NCBI GenBank assembly: GCA_963693365.1
Contig: CAVNZM010000013.1
Span: 4,216,001-4,280,000, forward strand
DNA length: 64,000 nucleotides
Source: Amoebidium appalachense
Taxonomy: Eukaryota > Ichthyosporea
Reading direction: 5' to 3'
Shown: one piece after another, positions 40,381 through 53,018 of the stretch
Position numbering within the stretch: position 1 is the stretch's first letter
Layout of the letters: each line of letters opens with the position of its first letter
Program-made: the position numbers and the translations under genes
The notes under the pieces: generated by a model
What the model was told of the DNA's origin: nothing
What the model saw: only the letters and a program-made list of their open reading frames with translations
Database searches by the model: none

Positions 40381-41570
40381 CGCGCACACCCCTGTAATCT
40401 CTCCCCCTCCCCCTCCCCCCGCCTCCCCCCCCCCCCCAAGTTCAGTTGATGCTGCTGTCTGAGTTGGAGCGTCGTATATACGCGGGCTAAGGGGTCGAAA
40501 CTCAGACGCAATTGATGACTTGGGCCCTCCCTGAGGATGGGCTCTGCTTATGACGCATACTGTGCGCATGGCTGATGCTGCATAGTTGAATGTTTGCCTT
40601 TGCATGTGTCCTGCACCATGCTTCTCATCGTGTATGCGTACTTCGTACTGTGTTCCGCATTCAAACCCCCCCTGTCTTCTTTCAGAGGTGTCCTTTCAGG
40701 ACAGACCACTGTGTGGAGACATCTTTACTTCCATGCAACCGGGCATGGTTGCTCTGTGTCGTGCATCTGTAAGCACACGCGTTTGTCGCTGCACTGCATT
40801 AGTTTGCACACACATCTTCACCGTTTTGCTCACCTTGCTTGCATAAGCAACCCTGCTCGTCTTTGATCAAGACGGGTTGACCCACCCAAGTTCAGTTGAT
40901 GCTGCTGTCTGAGTTGGAGCGTCGTATATACGCGGGCTAAGGGGTCGAAACTCAGACGCAATTGATGACTTGGGCCCTCCCTGAGGATGGGCTCTGCTTA
41001 TGACGCATACTGTGCGCATGGCTGATGCTGCATAGTTGAATGTTTGCCTTTGCATGTGTCCTGCACCATGCTTCTCATCGTGTATGCGTACTTCGTACTG
41101 TGTTCCGCATTCAAACCCCCCCCCCCGCCTCCCCCCCCCCCCCCCCAAAACATACTCCTAATGCTTGGCATGCACTCTGCATTGTGTTGTCTGTCGTGGG
41201 CGTGTACTTCGTACCTTATGACGCATACAAATCCCCCCCCGCACACACACACACACACACAACCCTGCACCTATGCCTTTCTTCTTTCATCCCAGCCTGC
41301 ACACACACTCGACCGCACCGAACCAGACAGACACACCCTCACGCAAACACATGCACACACTCACCACACTCACCCACAAACACACGCATACTTACAACCC
41401 CACACTCTCACACCCTCACACTCACAGTCCCACACACTCGTACTCGCAATCCCACACACTTACACTAACATTTTTACACACACACTCACTCACTCACTCA
41501 CTCACTCACTCACTCACTCACTCACTCACTCACTCACTCACTCAGTCACTTACACACTCACGAACACACA

Positions 41571-41647
<77 letters not shown>

Positions 41648-42034
41648 GCAGTTAGAGCAGTACAACCGGCTAGCCCTACCCCCTCGGTCGCAAATGTCGT
41701 TCCCGGTACATGAGGAAATGCCAATTGAGGCAAGAGGTGTGTGTGTGTGTGTGTGTGTGTGTTATGCATGCGTGCGTGCCTGTGTGCGTGTGTGCGTATG
41801 TGAGTATGTGCGTGTGTGCGTGTGTGCGTGTTTGTGTGCGCGCGCGCGCGTGTCGGGGGGGGGGGGGGGGGGGGGGGAGGTGGGGGGAGGGGGGAGGGGG
41901 GGAGGGGGAGGGTGCGCGCGGTGTGCTTGACACGGGCGCATTCACATGCAAGTTAATAAACAGAGCACAACTCCTGGCAACAAAAAACGTTCATTTGTCT
42001 ATTATTTGTGTCTCGTTCAGTGCTCCCCCCCCCC

Positions 42035-42065
<31 letters not shown>

Positions 42066-42255
42066 ACACACTACCCCCCCAATCCCTCCCTCCCTACCCC
42101 AATTCAAAGAATAGCACGACCTTTTATGAGGATGCGCACTTTACTTCTATTGGTTGCACATCGTGTGTGACTTGCACGTTTTGCATGATGTTGTTCGTTG
42201 TGAATATGCACTTCGTACTCTGGAAGATAATAAATGTATCTAGGCCCACACCCGT

Positions 42256-42337
<82 letters not shown>

Positions 42338-42465
42338 ACACACACACACTTGAGGATGTGGAGACGTGAAGATGTGGTCTTGCCTTCAACTATTTTTGTA
42401 CGTGTCTATAAGTACTTTGAAGCTTCACGCCCATCACACCCAACACAAACACAACATGCCCCAAG

Positions 42466-42560
<95 letters not shown>

Positions 42561-42792
42561 CACACACACAGGCACACACACACACACACACACATTATTC
42601 TGCGTCCACAGCTCTCCTCCTCTATCCCTCTCTCTTCCCGCTGACTCATATCCACCCCCAATACATTCCACAGGCCCACCCTCGAAACGAGCAGGTGATG
42701 CTAACGAGGAAAATGGTGACAAGAAGGAGGTGAAGAAACAAAGGAAGTCAGCGGCAAAGATGGCGGCTGCGGTAGCCCAGGACAACAGCTAA
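38726..42792 (+). CDS. Small proline-rich protein with basic C-terminus, four exons
   Basis: Exons 38726-38908, 39671-39796, 41652-41736 and 42674-42792 join in phases 0, 0 and 1 into about 170 codons ending in TAA. The product has a Pro run after a Tyr-rich stretch (NNFYYPMYY), a KRK cluster, a second Pro-rich exon (KVPIKMALPRP), a short exon beginning LEQYNRLALPP and a charged Lys/Ala tail (KKEVKKQRKSAAK). No enzyme motif or membrane segment is visible. Style resembles the Pro/Lys exons of the SAM gene at 59.6 kb, so distant paralogy is possible. The reading frame is open upstream of the ATG to an acceptor-like AG near 38668, so more 5' exons may exist. The third intron starts (GT)n and is CA-rich towards its end. 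The family is not recognised. Confidence 0.7.
40172..40243 (+). mobile_element. SINE 3'-end fragment
   Basis: GCATTCTGCATCGTGTTATC through GTACTTCGTACTTTTTGACG to GCATTCAAAA and poly(C). It matches the 3' end of the 12053 copy base for base but inverted, which shows the subfamily is shared between genes. Confidence 0.65.
40437..40668 (+). mobile_element. tRNA-derived SINE-like element (second intron of Pro-rich gene)
   Basis: Best copy for reading the promoter: A box TGTCTGAGTTGG at 40456-40467 and B box GGTCGAAACTC at 40493-40503, 25 bp apart. The body follows, then GCATTCAAA and a short C run. It lacks the 5' hairpin part present in the next copy, so it is 5'-truncated. Confidence 0.8.
40682..41118 (+). 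mobile_element. tRNA-derived SINE-like element with 5' extension (second intron of Pro-rich gene)
   Basis: Includes an extension of about 180 bp starting at a TTCTTTCAG acceptor-like site, then the hairpin, A/B boxes, body and a poly(C) 3' end. The whole block matches 13108-13566 in inverse orientation almost base for base. It lies immediately downstream of the previous copy in the same direction. Confidence 0.78.
41155..41234 (+). mobile_element. SINE 3'-end fragment
   Basis: GCACTCTGCATTGTGTTGTC, GTGTACTTCGTACCTTATGA and GCATACAAAT then poly(C). Third family member in a row in this intron, all in the same direction. Confidence 0.6.
42133..42236 (+). mobile_element. Diverged SINE 3'-end fragment
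   Basis: Recognisable by TTGCATGATGTTGTTCGTTG and ATATGCACTTCGTACTC. It lacks the poly(C) end. Lies in the last intron of the Pro-rich gene. Confidence 0.4.
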
Positions 42793-43101
42793 TTTTTTTA
42801 AACCTTTTTATATTCAAATATTTATTATTTTGGTCTGGTATGTTACACCTTTTTTTTTTTTTCTTTGTGGTTGTTGGGGGGGGGGGTTGTCGGAAATGGC
42901 TACCGTGTTTTTTTTAGACTGGGAGAGGTTGGTACGACATTTATGTATGAGTGAAAGATTTACCAATATGCATGAATGGAGTCTGTGTAGTGAATGGGCC
43001 TCGGCCGTGTGCCGCTAAACTACATATTTGGAAGGACACGTGGTGGACAGGGACCGAAATTGCATGGGGTTTAAACTGTAAAGATGGGTTAGATTTCAAA
43101 G

Positions 43102-43480
43102 ATGGCGGAGGTGTTGGTCCGTGATAGGAAATTTTTCTATTACCATGTAATCGCCAAAGTTGGGCAGCATCGGACCTTTTTTTTTTTTGCCCTTTTTTCT
43201 TTTTTCTTGTGTGTTTCTATTAAGGTTAAACAGCTTTTGTTTTTTCCTTTGCCCTCATTTATGGTTGAAGTTATAATCTTTCCATCAATAGAAAGTCTTA
43301 CCAAATATGATCCCATGGATATATTCGCATCGAGATATAATGAAACGGGCCATTTTCGGCTCATGTATGCACTGCATGTGTTTAGCACTTGCGGGCGATC
43401 AAATAAACCCGCATCATTGCTGCTACGAGGGGGTGTGCTTGTGATATCTAATAAGTTAGAAGCATGGCTGTACATGTACG
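43102..43480 (+). CDS. Candidate first exon of an unknown gene
   Basis: An ATG-initiated frame (MAEVLVRDRKFFYYHVIAKV) stays open through about 126 codons to a GT-rich donor. The later half (SIESLTKYDPMDIFASRYNE, then FRLMYALHVFS) looks protein-like. It contains a Phe-rich hydrophobic stretch at residues 26-54 that partly reflects a T-rich tract. It may join the terminal exon at 44158, but the donor position inside (GT)n is ambiguous. Confidence 0.35.
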
Positions 43481-43727
43481 GTGTGTGTGGTTGTGTGTGT
43501 GTGTGTGTGTGTTTGTGCGTAATCACTGTGGTTGTGTGTGTATGTGTGCGCACGTTCAGTGACTTAGCGTGGGTGCGCCCACACGTGCATGCCAGGCCCT
43601 GTGTAGTGTTTGTGTGTGTATGGATCGTGATTTGGAAGAGGGGTTGAGGGCTGGGAAACGAAAACTTTGAACATTTTCCTGGCTGTTCTCTCTCTCTCTA
43701 GCTCTCTCTCTCTCTCTCTCTCTCTCT

Positions 43728-43769
<42 letters not shown>

Positions 43770-43853
43770 TCGACCCCCCCCCCCTCTTTCTTCCCCCCCC
43801 CCCCCCCCCCCCCCCCCCCCATTCCCCCTGGTCCCTTCACACACACACACACT

Positions 43854-43907
<54 letters not shown>

Positions 43908-44065
43908 CCCTCGCCGCCCCCCCCCCCCCCATTCTCTCTCTCTGTCTCTCCGCTTCCATCCCCCTTCCCCCCTTTCTCCCCCCCCCCCCCCCCCCTCCCC
44001 CCTCGCCGCCCTCCCCCCCATTCTCTCTCTCTGTCTCTCCGCTTCCATCCCCCTTCCCCCCTTTC

Positions 44066-44109
<44 letters not shown>

Positions 44110-44157
44110 ACACATACACACACGATCGACCCGGTTCCTTCCTTTTTTATTGTACAG

Positions 44158-44257
44158 CAACAAACCTGCCAGGCATCTGCACGATGGAGACAAAAGAGAC
44201 ATTCTCAGCATGCTTCACGTGGATTGGTATTTAGTTCAGCCACCTCTCATTATATAG
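44158..44257 (+). CDS. Candidate terminal exon of an unknown gene
   Basis: A polypyrimidine tract and TTGTACAG acceptor precede 33 codons (NKPARHLHDGDKRDILSML, ending VQPPLII and TAG). Incoming phase 2. Composition is ordinary coding, in contrast to the long C/T-rich tracts just upstream. It probably belongs with 43102-43480. Confidence 0.4.
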
Positions 44258-44305
44258 CCCCTCCGGTTGTTTGCCCCATTATATAGCCCCTCCGGTTGTT
44301 TGCCC
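44249..44305 (+). repeat. 28-bp perfect tandem duplication
   Basis: CATTATATAGCCCCTCCGG and its following TTGTTTGCCC occur twice head-to-tail. The first copy contains the stop codon of the candidate terminal exon at 44158. Confidence 0.8.
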
Positions 44306-44335
44306 CCCACCCCCCCCCCCAAACACCGACACGTG

Positions 44336-44560
44336 TGCTTATGACACTGTGCCGCATTGCTGCGACTACTGTGTGCTTCCAGTGGCCACCCAAAGCACTA
44401 GAAGCAACCACACGGCTATGCGCAACCCTGTGTTGGGTGGTTTGATTGTGGGACAACATGCACTCACACACAGATCGGAGGCATTTCTTTGGCTTCGGTT
44501 GTCGTCTGTGCTCATGATAATCTGCTTGCCCTAAGTTTGGTAGCATCCACACCACAATTC
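44336..44560 (+). repeat. Diverged interspersed repeat, copy 1
   Basis: Shares TTGGGTGGTTTG, TTGTGGGAC, ACATG and GGCATTT...TTTGGCTTC blocks in order with 46396-46778. This copy is uninterrupted. Confidence 0.65.
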
Positions 44561-44608
44561 CCTCTATAGATTTGCCTAGTGAGCACGTAGAATGCACCCC
44601 TCCCCCCG

Positions 44609-44653
<45 letters not shown>

Positions 44654-44672
44654 CTCCCCCTCCCCCCTCCCC

Positions 44673-44715
<43 letters not shown>

Positions 44716-45704
44716 TTTATGTCGACGTCAAAGTGAACACCATAAATATATCTAAGTCATTTAGTCTAGGCATCAGTTGGGAAAGGCTTCATATGCCTGC
44801 TAGATCTAGTGGGCCCCCGGGGGGGGGGGGGGGGGGGGGGGGAGGAAAGGGGGGAGGGGGTGGTGGAGGGGGGGGAGGGGAAGGAAGGAAGAGGGGAGAA
44901 GAGACGGTCTGTCAGAGCCGGGGGGGGGGGAGGGGGGTTGTGCATGGAACACGAGGCAGCTTATCTGTGAAGTTGGAAGAGACAAGAGGACATGGGGCAG
45001 TGCAACATGGTAGCTGGGAACACAGACCATAAATTTACACTGTTTGTACGCCGTCTAATATTATATGTGGTGGTGTCTATGTGTGTGTTTTATAACTTAG
45101 CCTAGTACACATAATGTGTTCATGTGATGATTTTGGCCAGGGGGGCGAGGGCCGGGGGGGGGGGGGGGGGGGAGGGGGGAAGGGGGGACGGAAGGAGGGT
45201 GGGGAGGGGGGGGGCCGGGGGAAGGGGGGGGAGGGGGGGGGGGGGGAGGGGGGCGCTGTCGAACTGGGAACCGGTGCGTGCACCGATTTCAAAGGGACTC
45301 CGCATTCAGAAGACTGCTGCTAAGGAAAGAAAAACAAAAAATGCTAGCCCCAATAATGAAAAACGCCCCGGGAAAGAAAGTTCCCCACTCTTTGTGATCA
45401 TGTATGCGTACACACACCTTGTGTTTATACTTATGCTTGCTTGTGTGTGTGTGTCAAACGCAGTGTGTGCTAGTCTTCCACAAAGTGTGTGTGCGTGTGT
45501 GTGCTTGACGCACGCATGCACGCGCACATGGACACACGCAGGCACACAGACACACACACATACACTCACACGTACACGCACGCGCATACGCGTGCACAAA
45601 CATACATACCCCCGCCAGCACCCACGCACGCATGCACGCACATATACACACATGCATGCATGCACACACATACACACATACGTACCATAGTCTCCAACCA
45701 TCTA

Positions 45705-45735
<31 letters not shown>

Positions 45736-46155
45736 ACCACCACCACCTTGAAAACTTGAACCGTTAAAAAAAAAAAAGAATCAATAAGAAACGAATACTA
45801 AATACGTTCTATCTTACTTATTGCCGCTGAATCCAAAATTGGGTCGACCAGAACCCTCGATTGGTAGGTTAAAGAGTCGATCTGGCCTTTTCACTGTTCG
45901 CCTTGACACGAAAACTCGCCAGACACACATCTACTATTATTAGATATATGCCCCGGAAGTCGGCATGGGTGATGGTTTAGGCAGGCTGACACTGTGCATT
46001 TATGTTTTCACGTATACAGCCAATGTATACTAGCAAATCTTGCAGGCACATTGTCTACACATTGTCTACAGTGTATCAACGGTTGTGTTGCACACGTCCA
46101 TTCACCATTATCAGCCCGAGCAGACATACCGATTTTTTTTATTTTATTTTTTTTT

Positions 46156-46208
<53 letters not shown>

Positions 46209-46395
46209 CTGAGGTGGGGCTGGTGTTCGTATGGGGGGGGGGGGGGGGGGGGAAGGAGAGTGGGGAAAGGGGGGCGATGGAAAGTGAGGGGCTAAATGCA
46301 AGGGGGGGGGGAGGAGGGGGTAAATCCATTTTAGCCGCTTCTTGCATGGGGTGACCTGCCTATACCATGGCACAGACATCCTCTGGCATGCACAC

Positions 46396-46778
<383 letters not shown>

Positions 46779-46909
46779 ACACTGTATGTATATCGCAGTA
46801 TACTGAGATATACAGTATACTGAGATATACATGCAGTGTGTGTGGATACTTCCCTTCCCTGTGCTCAGCACAGAATCATGTATGATACTTACCCCCTCCC
46901 CCCCCCCCC

Positions 46910-46940
<31 letters not shown>

Positions 46941-47407
46941 CATCCCGCTCCCCCGGCCCCCGGAGGGTGGGGTCATGGTGAATATGACAAACATTGCTGG
47001 GACATTTAGACAGTCAGCCGGGGAAAGAGTCAACGTGCCTAACTGCGCATTGCCTGCTTTTTTTTTTTTTTTTTTTTTTTTTTGGGGGGGGGGGGGGGGG
47101 GGGAGGGGGAGGGAAAGGGCGGACAAGGAGGGGGAGGAAGGGGTGGGAGGGGGGCAGGGGGGGAACTGGGGGAAGAGGCAGGGTGAGGGGGGGCAAAGAT
47201 CGAAGGACACGAGTCACTCGCCGGCAGTGCACCATAGCTGGAAAGACAGGCGCCATCATTTACAGTGTGTGCGTGTCTAGGAGCCCAGGTGTTATGTGTG
47301 CGGTGGTGTCTGTGTTTGCACTGGAATACCCAGCCTAGTGTGCATGAGTGTTTTGGCGATGTCTGTGTTTGGGTGGTGGTTGTCGTGGGTGGGGAAGGAG
47401 GGGGGTT

Positions 47408-47449
<42 letters not shown>

Positions 47450-48340
47450 TGGGGAGGCGGGCAATGTATGTCGTGCACGGTGTCTGTCACGTGTGCCTTA
47501 ATACGTAGCCTAGTACATATGTGTGTGTTCGCGTAATGTGGGGGGGGGGAGGGGGGGGAGGGGGTGTTGATTGCCTATGTATTTTAGTGTATTCTGCTGA
47601 AAGCCGCTGTTGTGTTTGTGTGGGCACAATATGAGCGTGGCAAATGGTGGCCCATGCGAGATCGACTACGGCTGTTCGAATCAACCGTAGCACCCAATGC
47701 ATAAAGAGTGATACCATGATCCGCACAGACACCTCCCCCCCCCCCCCTCCCCCCCTCCCCCCCCCCCCCCCCCCCTCCCTCCCCCCCTCCCCCTGCCCTC
47801 CCCCCACAAAAAAAAGAAAAGAAGACAAAAGAAAGGAAAAGAAAAAGTGTCTACCATATCATCGTAAATACCACGAAGTAAACCTTGAACAAGTGCCTAG
47901 ATTCAGTGCAGAGGGGTGGGGAGTTGGGTGAGTTAAGGACGAGTGGGGGTGTAGGTGAAAAGGACTCCCCAGGGGGGAAGGGGGTGGTGGTGGTGGTGGT
48001 GTGTGTGTGTGTGTGTGGGGGGAGGGGGGGGGGGGGGGAGGAAAGAAGGGAGGGGGGACAGGGGAGACCGGGGGAGGGAGGCCGAGGATGGTACTAGTAA
48101 CCACAGTGTGAACTTAGATACCCAAGGCTTAGATAACTCAGTGAATGTCGATTTACGGAAAAACAGAAGGGCTCAAGGGAAAATGATTACCAGGCAAATA
48201 ATACCCAGGGTGACTGTCTGTGTGTGCATTGTGATCGTGTGCATGTGTGCCACGTCTCCCACCCGGCCCTCCCACCCTCTCTCTCTCTCTTCCCCTCTCT
48301 TTCCTTCCCCCCCCCCCCCCCCTCTAGCTTCTTGCGTGCA

Positions 48341-48440
<100 letters not shown>

Positions 48441-48638
48441 CGCGTGTGTGTGCGCGCGCGCACACGTGTGGTGGGATTTATTGTTGGGGGAACGGGGGGG
48501 GGGGGGGGGGGAGGGGGGAGAGAGAGAGGTGGGGGGAGGGGGGTTTCAAGTTGTTGAAACCATAGGTGCCGATTGGCAAAACATTGGCTAACTATTATGG
48601 TGACCAGTTCTACAATAGCTAACCCCCCCCCTCCCCCC

Positions 48639-48669
<31 letters not shown>

Positions 48670-48977
48670 AAAAAAAAAAAAGCACAAAAAAAAGCAAACT
48701 GTGCAAATACTTATATACTTAACCGTATAGAAAGGAGCCCCCCGTCCACCGCCCTCCCTCCCTGATCCGTTCCCTTCCCCCCTCCCCCCACCCCCCCTCC
48801 CCCCCCCCCCTCTCCCCCCCCCTGGCCCCCGCACCTACTCCACCCACACATCAGATACATTTCTTTTCGCACGACACGCCAGGCGTCCGGGTCCCAGAGC
48901 TAGCCAAAACACCATAATGGTATTCGAAAACAAGCACGTAATACTATTAGTAAATCATCAATTACAGCACGAGAGGT

Positions 48978-48980
48978 CGT

Positions 48981-49079
<99 letters not shown>

Positions 49080-49080
49080 C
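48978..49080. repeat. (GCAC)n tetranucleotide array
   Basis: About 26 units of ACGC/GCAC, followed by a block of about 58 bp (GCACTTCCGCACGC and following) repeated twice in 49095-49210, and then CA-rich DNA. Confidence 0.85.
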
Positions 49081-50329
49081 GTATGCACGCATGCAAGCAC
49101 TTCCGCACGCATGCACGCACACAGGCACGCACGCACACACGTACACACGCAAGCACTTCCGCACGCACGCACGCACACAGGCACGCACGCACACACGTAC
49201 ACACACCCACATGCAGGCAAGCACGCATGCACACACGCACACACACACAGGCACGCACACGCACGCACACCGTGACGCACAAATACAGTGCAATGCCTAC
49301 ACACACGGCCACCACTTCCGAACGAGTCGTTTTACCTGAGCTCACTCGAGCAGGCATGAGTCTCAGGCCTGCACAGATGTGCGCCCAAATCGAATAAAGC
49401 AAGCACGCTCACACTGCAACAAAAGCGCGTATCCAGCCATGCCCACACCCAAACAAGGGGTTCGGATGCACGCGCACACACGCAAACGCACATGTGCATA
49501 CACATGGGTGCACGCTCACGCACACATGCATGCGGACCCATGCATACGCTTAGTATGTATAATTGTTAAAGAACACACTGACATGCACACATGCTGCTCG
49601 CACATGCGCGCGCAACTTCACATAGAGTGCAACACAAATGTGGACAAACACATCAACACAATGCATATGTTGTATGGAGCGGAATAGGAACGAAAATAGC
49701 TGCTCGGGGGCAAGCGAGGAATGCAACCACCGCTTGCACTGCAATGATTCGAACGCAATTTGTGCTCGTGCAAAAAGATGCTCTGCATGTAGATGTGTTT
49801 GTTGTAAGACTAATGATCTAGGCGTTTTTCGTGTTGGTGCGCTTACATGTACACATGCCTCCATTTCCGTGTGCGCCAGATGTGATCACAGTACGACTTG
49901 CCTTCATGCAAATGCAACTTTTAGTTTTTGATACAGGCGTACGCGTGCACACCCACGTAAGTTAGAGTTGCACACAACTACTATGAACTGCAGCTGCCTT
50001 ACATAAAGTAGGCTGTCACACAGTGTTTGCCTTAGAAGTAATCTGTTGTCCTAGCACGAATGACCTATCTTACTTGTAGCGAGTTGTGGCCTCGTTGAAT
50101 GTGTAGCGCAAACTTTGATGCGAATTCACTGTGCGCAAGCACCCACATGTGTACACGGTCGAGCGAGATCATTGTATTGAGCATGTATATGTTGATATCA
50201 TATGCTAAAACTGCAAACATAATAAAACTTATATTTCTGCACACTGCACATCATCGCAACCTTCATTCAACGTACTACCTTGCGCGTGTGCACTGTTGTT
50301 GCACGCGGCTCGCATTTGAAAGTTTCGCG

Positions 50330-50545
50330 GCCGGCGGCCCGGCGCCTGGCCCCGCCGCTTTGGGCCGTTGACGCACCGTACGTACGGCTGGATGATTCAA
50401 AAACGTCGCCGAGATTCTATTGGCTTACAGCGCACTAGCCGGCAAAAATGTAAAAACCGGTTCCATATATAGTACCGGCATTTTTAGGTCGTTCGACCGT
50501 TGCCGGCACCCGCGAAAAAGAACCTTTCAAAGTTTCAGCCACATG
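50330..50545 (+). promoter_or_regulatory. GC-rich promoter-like segment
   Basis: A CpG-rich stretch with GGCCGGCGGCC-type palindromes, a CGTACGTACG palindrome, an ATTGG box near 50419 and a TATA-like CATATATAG near 50464 stands out from the CA-rich flanks. The first ATG downstream (50542) opens only 21 codons. No gene could be chained to it; the candidate exon at 52817 lies in the right direction. Confidence 0.35.
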
Positions 50546-50862
50546 TCAGAGTGTGTACGCGTGTGTACGTACGAAACTTTTCGTTCAGCTGATATACGTG
50601 CATAAGCTTCATAGTATATCACAAGAGAGCTTGTAATGTATGTTGCGCAAACAAATTCCCACGAGTGCCATAAAAAAGGATAGGGATTAGAATTTATTGA
50701 TTCGTGCGGACGGAATTGACGGAGGGGCTCGAGTGTGGGCGCGTGCATGACCGCGTGCCCGCACAGACCTGTTAGTAGCAGCTCAGGCGTCTGTAAAGAG
50801 TGATACAGAAGAGAAAACAGGCGCTTGAGGGGCAATTACTTGGGGTGTGAAATAATGGGTTC

Positions 50863-50941
50863 GTGATGGTGGTGGTGGTGATGGTGGTGGTGGTGGTGGT
50901 GGTGGTGTGTGTGTGTGTGTATGTGTGTGAGTGTGTGCGTG

Positions 50942-50992
<51 letters not shown>

Positions 50993-51022
50993 CTGTGCGT
51001 GTGTGTGTGCGTGCGTGCGTGC

Positions 51023-51075
<53 letters not shown>

Positions 51076-52816
51076 GGAAAGGGGGGGGGGGGGGGGGGGA
51101 GGGGCGGGGCGTGGTGGGGGGAAAGGGGGAGGGGACGGCAGGCTTAGGCGCCAGCGTTGGACTTGTCGACAAATTTAGAGGCCGGACAGATTCGGCTGCC
51201 AGTGGGTGCATGCCATGTTCAGTTAGAGCAGGCTATCATTCACACACATGTTTGAGCACGTGCATCTGACTTTAGTAATATGCCGGGGCCCACCCGGTCT
51301 CTTACTAAATTTCTTCTTTCGTGCCGCCCTGGCGCCCACTATGACCCGAAACTTATCTTTGTATGAACGCGTGTGACCCCATGCACAAATCCGAAGCACA
51401 TAATAAAAGCACTTTACAACTGGGCAGCACATCATCACTAGGTAAATCCCAGTGCAGGCCTGCTCTATAGGCGGAACTTCAGCGATCCATCTTCCCCCCT
51501 CCCCCCTCTTCCCCCCGGCCCTGAGCCCCTCCCTCCCTCCAAGATTCCGGATCCAGCTGGGGCCCTAGCGCAACACCACTCTGCACATCAACTATTCTAC
51601 CTGAGCATCGCCCGTGTACAAGTTGCCTGGGCTCCTCCTCAGGCCTTATAGTCATTCGATACTACCTCAGAATCTCACTGTACAACTGTTTCAAACTTGT
51701 AAGGCCATATTTATGAACCGATACATACAGTGGGGGTTGCTCATGGTGCACACGTGTCTTATACTTGTTACAATAGGGATTACACGGGTATTTTGGCCGG
51801 AATATTGATGGTGGTAAGTGTGATATGATAGTGGTAAGGAAGGCAGTGCAAGTGTTTGTGGATTAGAATCAAGCAAGCGATGCAAGACAGGATGGAGCCG
51901 GGGGCAGACCTACTAGCCAAGCGTGCTAATAAAAGCCGAAGGTGGGGGGAAAAGGAGTCTGCACCGGGGGGAGGGGAGGGGGAGGGAGAGGCGGAAGTGG
52001 AGGGGGAAGGGCGGGAAACCAGTAGAGGGGAGGAAGCCTAGAAGGAAATTTACAAAGCTACGCGCCGCGGGGGGGGGGGGGGGGGGGGGGGGGGAGGGAG
52101 GGGGGGAGAGAAGAGAGGGGGGAGGGGGGAGGGGGGAGGGGGAGGGTGGGGGTGGCGGGAAAAGGAGGAGGAACCGGTCCATGAATGGCAGGCCAAACAA
52201 CATCTTTATTGGCAATAAGCCGGGTAAATTATGATTCCCCCGTTTTCTATTTAGTATTTTGCCCAAGTCCATACATTTAAGTGGACAGGGTTGTGCAGGT
52301 AACCGTGCAGCGTGCAGCATATGTTTGTCCTCAACCACCCCGCCCCTAAGCATTTGAATCGCGGTTCCTCACCATTAGTGCCCCTCCACGTGTTCAAAGG
52401 GCATTTGTGACCAGTGAAATAATAAAGCGCGCCAGAGGAATTCTTCGAGTGGAGAGGGAATGGAATGAAACGGGGGTTAAGAAATGAGAAACCGAAAGAA
52501 TGCAAATGGTGTGTGTGTACTTTGCGTGTGTGTGTGGTGTGTGGGCAGGGGAGGAGGGGGGGGGAGGGGGGGGGGGGGGGGGGGGTTGGGGAGGAAGGGG
52601 AGGGGATGAAGGGATGAGGGGGAGGTAAGAAAATTGCTTACCCAACTGTAAAGATATTACAAACGGTCCCCTGCTGAAGGCTATGGCTAGTGAAAGAGGA
52701 GGAGGATAGATGTGTCTAAATATGTGCAAGTGCCGTGTGGCGTGTCTATATTGTCATAAGTGGCCAATTTATGCCTACGAAGAAACATCAATCTGTAATT
52801 GATTGTTCTTACACAG
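50863..52816. other. TGG/TG/TGCG tract and unique sequence
   Basis: A GTG-rich tract 50863-50905 turns into (TG)n with CGCG interruptions to 51074, then G-rich. 51140-52060 is mostly unique. G-rich 52069-52150 and 52555-52585. A weak coding-like stretch (NRSMNGRPNNIFIGNKPG) lies at 52170-52225 before a GTAAAT. Confidence 0.5.
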
Positions 52817-53018
52817 GGAACAAACGGCTGCAGGGGATCTAGCTTCGGAAACAAAAGCATCAAAAGATGTGCCCATGGCATTACCTTGCAGATGCACACA
52901 AGGGCACGATTTCAATGCACATGTACATAACCTTCTCGAGCCCAAGAACGCTACATCAGTGAAAAAGCAAAAAGATGGCAGTGAAAAGAAAGTGAGCGAA
53001 TCTGATTATACCCCCTGA
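52817..53018 (+). CDS. Candidate terminal exon, Lys-rich tail
   Basis: A TTCTTACACAG acceptor precedes an open frame (EQTAAGDLASETKASKDVP, then KNATSVKKQKDGSEKKVS) closed by TGA; incoming phase 2. An AATAAAG polyadenylation-like signal occurs about 400 bp downstream near 53418. Possible upstream pieces exist near 52170-52225, but I cannot chain them. Family unknown. Confidence 0.35.

Larger units (their letters stand above)
38909..42673. repeat. Introns of the Pro-rich gene
   Basis: The first intron has CA 39026-39063 and G-rich blocks 39112-39267. The second has (CT)n 40312-40376, four SINE copies, (CTCA)n 41483-41545 and (CA)n 41573-41645 ending just before the acceptor. The third begins (GT)n 41737-41762 and carries (CA)n 42259-42350 and 42468-42597. 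Exons at 39671 and 41652 interrupt the span. Confidence 0.85.

Noticed and set aside
40456-40503. A and B boxes as a true tRNA gene
   Set aside because: No cloverleaf with paired acceptor stem can be closed, and the motif recurs in several SINE-like copies.
40686-40768. 83-bp exon-like segment as an exon of the Pro-rich gene
   Set aside because: Its length is not a multiple of three, and the flanking exons join in phase 0 without it. It is also present inverted in TNPO3 intron 18, so it belongs to a repeat.
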